A DNA stretch of 19,437 bases from JAFANK01 sp036741695. GTDB lineage: Bacteria; Vulcanimicrobiota; Vulcanimicrobiia; Eremiobacterales; Eremiobacteraceae. The stretch is from contig DAINRU010000038.1 in assembly GCA_036741695.1 (NCBI GenBank), positions 1 through 19,437 of the forward strand, given 5' to 3'. Below, piece by piece: positions 14,775 through 19,437 of the stretch. How positions within the stretch are numbered: the first letter of the stretch is position 1; each line of letters begins with the position of its first letter. Below the pieces are notes generated by a model that worked only from the letters and a program-made list of their open reading frames with translations, did not search any database and was not told the DNA's origin. A program made the translations under genes and the position numbers.

Positions 14775-15740
14775 TCATGAAACCGCCATCATGCGCTCGA
14801 TGCTGCGGCGCGCGCGGATCATGATGTCGGTCGGGATCTCGATGGGATTGAGGTCGCCTTCCAAACAGGCTGCGACCTTCTCGAGCTCGACGAACTTCAT
14901 GTACGGGCAATGTGGGCACGGCGCGATCGAATGGAAGCGCTTGTGCGGATGGAGAGCCTTGAGCCGCAGGAGCAGACCGGCTTCGGTCAAGATGATGAAT
15001 TCGCGCGCTGCGCTCTTGCCCGCATAATCCATGATCCCCTGAGTGCTGCCGACGTAGTCGGCGAGCTCGAGCACCTCAGGCGAACATTCGGGATGCGCCA
15101 AGACGAGCGCGTCGGGGTTAAGCTTCTTGCGCGCGATGACCATCTCGGGCTTGATGACGAAGTGCGTCGGGCAATACCCGTTCCAGCTGATGATCTTTCG
15201 CTCGGGCAGCCGCTTTTGTACCCAACCCCCGAGATACATGTCGGGCGCGAAGAGGATCTCTTTGTCCGGCAGGGAGCGCACGATGTCGGCGGCATTGGTC
15301 GACGTGCAGCAGATGTCCGACTCGGCCTTGACCTCGGCATAGGTGTTGACGTATGAGACGAGCGGCAGCCCGGGGTGCAGGGCGCGGAAAGCGCGCGCTT
15401 GGTCGCCCGTGATCATGTCGGCCATGCCGCAGCCTGCTTTCATGTCGGGCAGCAGCACGAGCTTATTGGGTGAGAGCAGCTTGGCCGTCTCGGCCATGAA
15501 ATGGACGCCGCAGAAGACGATGACGTCCGCCTTCGTCCGAGCCGCCTCGCGGCTGAGGTTGAGGCTATCGCCGATGAAGTCGGATACTTCCTGGATCTCG
15601 AGACGCTGGTAGATGTGGGAGATGACGACCGCGTTGCGCCGCTTGGCCAGCGCGCGGATGTGCGATTGGAGCTTCTCGAGCTCGGGGGTGTGCGGCCGAA
15701 CGGTGGTTCCGTTGTCGACCGGCATCGCAACGGCGGGCAT
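14775..15740 (-). CDS. nadA: quinolinate synthase (type with [4Fe-4S] cluster)
   Basis: A 321-residue NadA. It condenses iminoaspartate with dihydroxyacetone phosphate to quinolinate, using an oxygen-sensitive [4Fe-4S] cluster as Lewis acid. The three expected cluster ligands are C104 (AGCGMAD), C190 (NGYCPTHF) and C278 (CPHCPYM), with spacings of 86 and 88 as in structurally known enzymes of about 310 residues. Other family motifs are SHIYQRLEIQEVSDFIGDS and FCGVHFMAETAK. ATG at 15740 is used; ATG at 15725 is possible, and neither has a strong Shine-Dalgarno, while TATACT directly precedes the first. It heads the nadA-nadB-nadC gene set. Confidence 0.96.
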   Translation of the reverse strand: MPAVAMPVDNGTTVRPHTPELEKLQSHIRALAKRRNAVVISHIYQRLEIQEVSDFIGDSLNLSREAARTKADVIVFCGVHFMAETAKLLSPNKLVLLPDMKAGCGMADMITGDQARAFRALHPGLPLVSYVNTYAEVKAESDICCTSTNAADIVRSLPDKEILFAPDMYLGGWVQKRLPERKIISWNGYCPTHFVIKPEMVIARKKLNPDALVLAHPECSPEVLELADYVGSTQGIMDYAGKSAAREFIILTEAGLLLRLKALHPHKRFHSIAPCPHCPYMKFVELEKVAACLEGDLNPIEIPTDIMIRARRSIERMMAVS

Positions 15741-15804
15741 AGTATATGAGGCTTCTGTGCGGCTGGGCTAATTCTTGCGCCGCAGCGGCCAGCCCAAGAC
15801 CTCT

Positions 15805-15845
15805 GTAGCAACGGAGCTTTGCAGCAACGGACCCTTGGTCTGTTT
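15805..15845. repeat. palindromic repeat copy E with two tandem 16-base units
   Basis: Units GTAGCAACGGAGCTTT (15805-15820) and GCAGCAACGGACCCTT (15821-15836), followed by the imperfect inverted arm GGTCTGTTT, so the array has the same build as copy C but in opposite orientation. It lies in the 119-base gap between the M15/DUF882 gene and nadA. Confidence 0.75.
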
Positions 15846-15859
15846 CCCTCTCCCCCGTC

Positions 15860-16459
15860 TCACCCCGTCCACTCGCGCTTGGGTCCCGTGTCCAGGTGCA
15901 CCCAGCCTTCGGGGTAGTAGCCCACGCCGCCGCTGATCGGACACGCGGCGCAGACCCCGGCCAGATCGGCGAGCGGCACGCCGGGCACGTGGAAGTCGAC
16001 AGCCTTGCCCCACATATGGAGCGAGAGACGAGCGGCGCCTTCGATCTGTGCGTTGGTCTGCGGCGTGCGATAGCCGCTATGCACGATGATCGGTTCGCGG
16101 ATCCCGTCGCGCGCCAGGTACTGCTGTACCGCCCATAACGCTTCGATCGTGCGGACGTCGATCTGCACGTATCCGTATTTCGGCGCGACGTGCTCGTCGC
16201 GCAAGACCGCGCACAGTTTCTTATACCCGGGCCAGTAAACTGACGTGCCGTCGATCGTGAAGGGCTCGGCGGCATATTCGCCCGTGTCCATGCGCTCGAT
16301 GAACAAAGTGTAATGGCGAGACGGTGAGGCCTGCGCGATGGCGCGCAGCGGCAGGCAGCCGGCGGCGGCCAGGGCCAAGCCGCCAGCGAGAAATCCGCGA
16401 CGACCTATAGATGATTCGCGCTGGCGATCGGTGCGGGAGCAGCCACAATCCAGACACAT
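15860..16459 (-). CDS. Tat-exported DUF882 / peptidase M15-like (YcbK-type) protein
   Basis: A 199-residue protein with a twin-arginine signal (IGRRGFLAGGLALAAAGC, residues 18-35) and a C-terminal DUF882/peptidase M15A domain. The likely zinc ligands are H148 (SLHMWGKAVD), D155 and H188 (GWVHLDTG); HSGYRTPQTNA at 127-137 is the conserved D-Ala-D-Ala-peptidase-like motif. YcbK-type proteins are thought to act on peptidoglycan stem peptides. The signal could end at A-A-G-C35 as a lipoprotein, or at AIAQA-44. ATG at 16459 is the only start before the RR motif; no Shine-Dalgarno is visible, but TACTAT lies five bases upstream, as expected for a leaderless transcript. The odd N-terminus MCLDCGC holds three cysteines before the signal. 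Confidence 0.85.
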   Translation of the reverse strand: MCLDCGCSRTDRQRESSIGRRGFLAGGLALAAAGCLPLRAIAQASPSRHYTLFIERMDTGEYAAEPFTIDGTSVYWPGYKKLCAVLRDEHVAPKYGYVQIDVRTIEALWAVQQYLARDGIREPIIVHSGYRTPQTNAQIEGAARLSLHMWGKAVDFHVPGVPLADLAGVCAACPISGGVGYYPEGWVHLDTGPKREWTG

Positions 16460-16464
16460 ATATA

Positions 16465-16470
16465 ATAGTA
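16465..16470 (-). promoter_or_regulatory. candidate -10 box (TACTAT) for the M15/DUF882 gene
   Basis: Minus-strand TACTAT ends five bases before the ATG at 16459, in an AT-rich island unusual for this GC-rich window. With no ribosome binding site, this fits a leaderless mRNA. No good -35 is visible. The plus strand also reads TATAAT at 16461-16466. Confidence 0.35.
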
Positions 16471-16549
16471 TCGGCGTAAAGCTCTGCGTAGTCTATATCA
16501 CACAGCACACCTTGGCCGCTTCGTGCTTCCCTACCGTGACGCTGCGTGC

Positions 16550-16555
16550 TACAAT
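16550..16555 (+). promoter_or_regulatory. extended -10 box (TGC-TACAAT) for the small membrane protein gene
   Basis: TGCTACAAT (16547-16555) is an extended -10 element with the TACAAT hexamer seven bases before GTG 16563, so transcription would begin at the start codon. No Shine-Dalgarno and only a poor -35 are present. Confidence 0.4.
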
Positions 16556-16562
16556 CCTTCTC

Positions 16563-16937
16563 GTGGCCGACAGAAGCGCAGCCTCTGGACCCACGGTGTA
16601 TCGCGATCGGTTTGCTGATGCATTTGTTGCGCGCGTAACGATTTTAGGTGCCGCCGCCCTCGGGTTTCTCGTCACCTTCATCTTGCTCGATCACGAGATC
16701 CGCGCATTCAAAGACGTCGTGCTGCCACTGCTCGTCATCTTACCGGCCTACCTGTTGTTGACGTCGCTGAACATGTGGTGGGCCGCTCAGGCGACTGCCG
16801 AGCTCGGCCGGCCGGCGAGCGCGCTCAGCGATGAGGGCGCGCGACGGTCACGCGCCGCCGACGTGGTCAAGGCGTGTTGCGGACTGGCCCTGGGCATCAT
16901 CGTGGCGCTGTTGTACGTCCACGGCGTGTCGAGATGA
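16563..16937 (+). CDS. small three-helix membrane protein, hypothetical
   Basis: A 124-residue membrane protein that I do not recognise. Three hydrophobic segments are clear: about residues 22-41 (ILGAAALGFLVTFILL), 49-70 (VVLPLLVILPAYLLLTSL) and 103-121 (CCGLALGIIVALLYV), with a charged loop (AELGRPASALSDEGARRSR) between the second and third. The GTG start at 16563 is inferred from the start of sensible protein sequence and an extended -10 box seven bases upstream; the frame stays open upstream into the divergent gene, but that part reads as a shadow. It is divergent from the Tat-exported M15-like gene and could share regulation with it. Confidence 0.6.
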   Translation: MADRSAASGPTVYRDRFADAFVARVTILGAAALGFLVTFILLDHEIRAFKDVVLPLLVILPAYLLLTSLNMWWAAQATAELGRPASALSDEGARRSRAADVVKACCGLALGIIVALLYVHGVSR

Positions 16938-17156
16938 GCCCAATCTCCTCGCGCAGCAGATGACGCTGATCGCCGCCGTAGCGACCATCCCAGCCCCGGC
17001 GGACGCGTTCCCTCATTATAGTGAGCCATCGTGAGCCTAGCAGGAGTCTCATCGGGCGATAGCCGCGTGTCGGGCCGCGCCAAACGGGTCCGACCGCCTC
17101 GGGAGAAGGACGGCGCCGGAACATACCTCAATAGGCTCTAGCGTACGAGATGTTCT
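16938..17156. other. 219-base intergenic region
   Basis: No gene seen. It holds TATAGT at 17017-17022 (TATAAT on the other strand, 17015-17020), followed by a direct repeat of GTGAGCC at 17021-17027 and 17031-17037, one helical turn apart, and a hairpin GTCGG / CCGAC at 17069-17094. It probably contains the promoter of the solute-binding protein gene; no -35 of quality is visible. Confidence 0.4.
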
Positions 17157-18047
17157 GTGCAGCCTAGAGGACCACTGCGGGTCTGGCCTATCGCGCTGAT
17201 CGCCGCTCTGTTGGCCGGTCTGGTCGCCTGCGCCCCGAGGCAGGAGAGCGAGACCGCGAGGGTAGCGCCGACCAATCCGGCCGGCGTCACGGATCTGCTC
17301 AGCGAGATCCGCAAGCGCGGCAAGCTGCTCATCTCGTGCGACGCCAACTACCAGCCGCTCAGTTTCAGGACCAGCGATGGCGTGTGGCAGGGTTTCGACA
17401 TCGACGTTGGCCGTGAGATCGCCCGCCGTCTGGGCGTACATCCCGAATTCTTGGACATCAGCTGGGACGCGATCACCGGTGGGAACTGGAACGGACGCTG
17501 GGATCTCAACGTCAACTCCATGACGATCACCCACGATCGGCAGCGCGTGCTGTATTTCACCGAGCCGTATTACTATATCCCCGGATCCTTCTTCGTGTAT
17601 AAGACGAGCGCGTACAGGTCCATCGAAGAGCTCGATGGCAGGCGGGTCGGCGTCGGCGAGGCGACCACCTACCAAGCGTACCTGGAAGGTCATCTGACGC
17701 TGACCGGAGAGAACATCCTCGTGCCCGCTCCAGCTGCGCGCGCCATCCCCTACGCGACGGACCAACTGGCGATGCGCGATCTCGCGCTCGGCGACGGCGT
17801 GCGTCTCGACGCGGTGCTCACCTCGGAGCCCTTCGCGCTGTTCCAGATCAAACACGGAGCGCCGTTCCGAGCGCTGGGCGGCCCCGTGTTTTTCGAGGAC
17901 GCTGCGATCGCCGTCGACAAGAATAGTCCGCTCGACCCGAAAAGCTTCTATACGGCGGTCGAACAGGCCGTGGTGGACATGCATCGCGATGGCACCTTGA
18001 GCAGACTCTCGAAGCAGTATTTCGGTACCGATCTGACCCGTAAGTAG
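17157..18047 (+). CDS. amino-acid-type solute-binding lipoprotein (ABC transporter SBP_bac_3)
   Basis: A 296-residue periplasmic binding protein of family 3 (polar amino acids). The N-terminus is a lipoprotein signal with lipobox L-V-A-C25. SBP_bac_3 motifs follow: RGKLLISCDANYQPLSF, GFDIDVGREIARRLGV, WDAITGGNWNGRWDLNVNSM, RQRVLYFTEPYYYIPG, LDGRRVGVGEATTYQAYL and DAVLTSEPFAL, ending LSRLSKQYFGTDL. It would capture an amino acid or similar ligand outside the membrane. No permease or ATPase gene lies next to it, so it either works with a transporter encoded elsewhere or feeds a sensor. GTG at 17157 is inferred from the signal peptide; the ribosome binding site is weak. Confidence 0.9.
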   Translation: MQPRGPLRVWPIALIAALLAGLVACAPRQESETARVAPTNPAGVTDLLSEIRKRGKLLISCDANYQPLSFRTSDGVWQGFDIDVGREIARRLGVHPEFLDISWDAITGGNWNGRWDLNVNSMTITHDRQRVLYFTEPYYYIPGSFFVYKTSAYRSIEELDGRRVGVGEATTYQAYLEGHLTLTGENILVPAPAARAIPYATDQLAMRDLALGDGVRLDAVLTSEPFALFQIKHGAPFRALGGPVFFEDAAIAVDKNSPLDPKSFYTAVEQAVVDMHRDGTLSRLSKQYFGTDLTRK

Positions 18048-18083
18048 CGATCGGCCGTGATGGCCCAGCAGAGGTAACGATCA

Positions 18084-18383
18084 ATGCCAGCTCGCAAGCG
18101 CCGGCGCCGCACCCCTCGCGACAGCGCCCCTGACATCTTCAAGCGCAAGTGTCCCCATTGCCTCAAGGCAGTGCGCTTCCGCGCTCGCCCGGAGCGCGCC
18201 GGCGGTGAGCTCACCATCTGGACGGTAGCCTGCACCTCATGCGGCGTCGTCATCGGCGTCGTGCCGCAGCTGGCGAAATTCCCGCAGCGCCGCGAGGTCG
18301 AGTCGATCGTGCGTGGGGTCGTGAAGCAGCACGTGAACAAAGCGATCAAGACCCTTCGCAAATCGGTGCGCAGCCGGCGCTAG
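18084..18383 (+). CDS. small basic zinc-ribbon protein, hypothetical
   Basis: A 99-residue protein with a four-cysteine zinc ribbon: C23-P-H-C26 and C50-T-S-C53. It is flanked by very basic ends (ARKRRRRTPR at the start; KAIKTLRKSVRSRR at the finish) and has a helical C-terminal half. GAGGTAA six bases before ATG marks the start. The charge and ribbon suggest nucleic-acid or ribosome binding, as inference only; I do not recognise the family. It follows the solute-binding protein gene by 36 bases and precedes the long structured leader of the antiporter gene. Confidence 0.72.
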   Translation: MPARKRRRRTPRDSAPDIFKRKCPHCLKAVRFRARPERAGGELTIWTVACTSCGVVIGVVPQLAKFPQRREVESIVRGVVKQHVNKAIKTLRKSVRSRR

Positions 18384-18395
18384 CCCCAGAGGTCG

Positions 18396-18551
18396 CGAAC
18401 CAGGAGCCGGCCCGCACAGGAAGGCGGGCAGCGGCGCACGTAGCCTAGGGCCGGGCGGAGGAGTTCGCCCGGCTGTCGCCCGCTCGCGACGCCAAACCGC
18501 CGACTTGCGGCCGATGACTCCTGAACGCGTACTGGTTCAGGAGTGACTGGC
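18396..18551 (+). ncRNA. structured 5' leader of the antiporter gene, candidate translational switch
   Basis: Five successive possible hairpins precede the antiporter start. They are GCCCGC/GCGGGC (18409-18428), GCCGGGCG/CGCCCGGC with loop GAGGAGTT (18450-18473), GTCGC/GCGAC (18475-18490), CCGC/GCGG (18497-18510) and ACTCCTGAAC/GTTCAGGAGT (18517-18544). The last contains the Shine-Dalgarno AGGAG (18539-18543, eight bases before ATG) in its 3' arm. The same AGGAGT occurs in the loop of the second hairpin (18459-18464), so it could pair with ACTCCT (18517-18522) and free the Shine-Dalgarno. It does not resemble the c-di-AMP (ydaO), cobalamin or c-di-GMP riboswitch consensus as I remember them. 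Confidence 0.5.
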
Positions 18552-19437
18552 ATGCATCCACTGTTCGACGTCTCCACGCTGCAGAACACCTGGCTGATCG
18601 CCGCTATCTGGATGAGCGTGGCTTTCGTCGCCGCCCTCGTCTCCATACGCCTGCGCATCGCGGCTGCGCTCGTCGAGATCGGGCTCGGCATGATCGCGGG
18701 CAACCTCATCGCGCTTGCGACCAACACCTGGATCGACTTCATCGCAGGTTTTGGCGCCATCATGCTGACCTATCTGGCCGGATCGGAGATCAATCCGCAG
18801 GTGCTGCGCCGGCAATGGCGGCCAGCCGTGCTCGTTGGTGCGCTGTCATTTGCACTGCCGTTTGCGGGCGCGATGGGGTATGCGTTCTTCATCGCGCACT
18901 GGTCGGTATCCGCGGCGAAGATCGCCGGAGTGGCCATGTCGACGACGTCGGTGGCGGTGGTCTATGCCGTCATGCTCGAATCAGGCTTGGCGAAAAAGGA
19001 TTTCGGGCAGATGATCTTGGCCGCGTGTTTCATCACCGACCTCGGGACTGTGATCGCGCTCGGTCTGCTCTTCGCCAACTTCAATCCTTGGCTCGCGCTC
19101 TTTTTGACGGCGTCAGCGGCGGCGGTCGCGATCGTGCCGCGCTTCTTGCCCGTGGCGTTCACCAGGCTTGGCGATCGGGTGAGCGAACCCGGGGCACGCC
19201 TGCTCTTCGCCATCATCTTCGCGCTGGCTGGCCTCGCCACGCTCGCCAGAAGCGAAGGCGTGCTCCCTGCCTACGTTTTAGGCTTCGCCTCAGCCGGCTT
19301 TCTCCTGTCGCACATCGAGTTCGCACGCCGCCTGCGGACGGCCACCATGAGCCTGTTGGCACCGTTTTATTTCATCAAGGCCGGCACGTATGTCTCGTTG
19401 GCCCAGGTCGTCGCGGGTGCCAAGACCATCGCGGCGC
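18552..19437 (+). CDS. cation/proton antiporter (Kef/CPA2-type Na+/H+ exchanger domain), 3'-truncated
   Basis: The first 295 residues of a monovalent cation:proton antiporter, cut by the window end. Hydrophobic helices follow each other: LIAAIWMSVAFVAALVSI, IGLGMIAGNLIALA, FGAIMLTYLAGSEI, AVLVGALSFALPFAGAMGYA, IAGVAMSTTSVAVVYAVM, MILAACFITDLGTVIALGLL and so on. LTYLAGSEI and ITDLGTVIALG correspond to the conserved half-helix and acidic ion-binding regions of CPA2 exchangers. The role is K+ or Na+ exchange for protons at the cytoplasmic membrane; ion choice and any C-terminal RCK/UspA domain lie outside. ATG at 18552 has AGGAG eight bases upstream, buried in a ten-base-pair hairpin. Confidence 0.88.
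   Translation, partial: MHPLFDVSTLQNTWLIAAIWMSVAFVAALVSIRLRIAAALVEIGLGMIAGNLIALATNTWIDFIAGFGAIMLTYLAGSEINPQVLRRQWRPAVLVGALSFALPFAGAMGYAFFIAHWSVSAAKIAGVAMSTTSVAVVYAVMLESGLAKKDFGQMILAACFITDLGTVIALGLLFANFNPWLALFLTASAAAVAIVPRFLPVAFTRLGDRVSEPGARLLFAIIFALAGLATLARSEGVLPAYVLGFASAGFLLSHIEFARRLRTATMSLLAPFYFIKAGTYVSLAQVVAGAKTIAA

Noticed and set aside
17015..17020. Perfect TATAAT on the minus strand
   Set aside because: No -35 partner and nothing but the antisense of a small membrane protein gene downstream.
16962..17034. A 24-residue peptide starting at ATG 16962
   Set aside because: No ribosome binding site, no family resemblance, and it overlaps the probable promoter of the next gene.
18396..18551. 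Known riboswitch (c-di-AMP ydaO, cobalamin or c-di-GMP class) in the antiporter leader
   Set aside because: Short similarities such as CGCACAGG and GCCAAACC occur, but the conserved cores of those classes are not assembled in order; an Rfam scan would be decisive.

Overview
The window is GC-rich, densely packed bacterial chromosome with 22 protein-coding genes (two cut by the window edges), no rRNA, tRNA or CRISPR, and no gap over 300 bases. Gene content points to a free-living, probably soil or sediment bacterium: an ATP-dependent radical-enzyme activase pair of the benzoyl-CoA reductase/2-hydroxyacyl-CoA dehydratase type, de novo NAD synthesis, secreted peptidase and beta-propeller proteins, a large arylsulfatase and cation transport proteins. 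I cannot assign a phylum from sequence alone; the mix would fit an uncultured soil lineage better than a well-studied genus.

Layout. 1-1728 (+): two tandem BcrA/BadF- and BcrD/BadG-like ATPase subunits and a hemerythrin-like protein, all with overlapping stop/start codons. 1898-3093 (-): a small secreted unknown protein and a DsbA/HCCA-isomerase-like protein, separated by a hairpin-plus-T-run terminator. 3247-5241 (+): a secreted S9 prolyl-oligopeptidase-type peptidase, ending one base from a convergent seven-bladed Vgb-like secreted propeller (5243-6265, -). 6358-7694 (+): FMN reductase and SAM methyltransferase, overlapping. 7774-8600 (+): DUF1622 and MgtC-like membrane proteins, overlapping. 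8748-11102 (+): a Cys-type arylsulfatase. 11156-16459 (-): a gene run comprising a Tat-exported M15/DUF882 protein, nadA, nadB, nadC and two unknown genes that overlap. 16563-19437 (+): a small membrane protein, an orphan amino-acid-type solute-binding lipoprotein, a small basic zinc-ribbon protein and a Kef/NhaP-like antiporter cut by the window end.

Two non-coding signals stand out. First, five intergenic copies of one palindromic repeat (arms AACGGACCT / AGGTCCGTT), two of them extended by tandem 16-base units; four sit in or just beside the nad-containing cluster and one has become a terminator. Second, the 168-base leader of the antiporter gene contains five successive possible hairpins. 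The last one buries the Shine-Dalgarno sequence, and an AGGAGT in an earlier loop duplicates that site and could compete for the same pairing arm, an arrangement like a riboswitch or other translational switch. Smaller points are a TetR-style inverted repeat before the DsbA-like gene, and -10-like boxes directly before the start codons of the divergent pair around 16.5 kb, which suggests leaderless transcripts.
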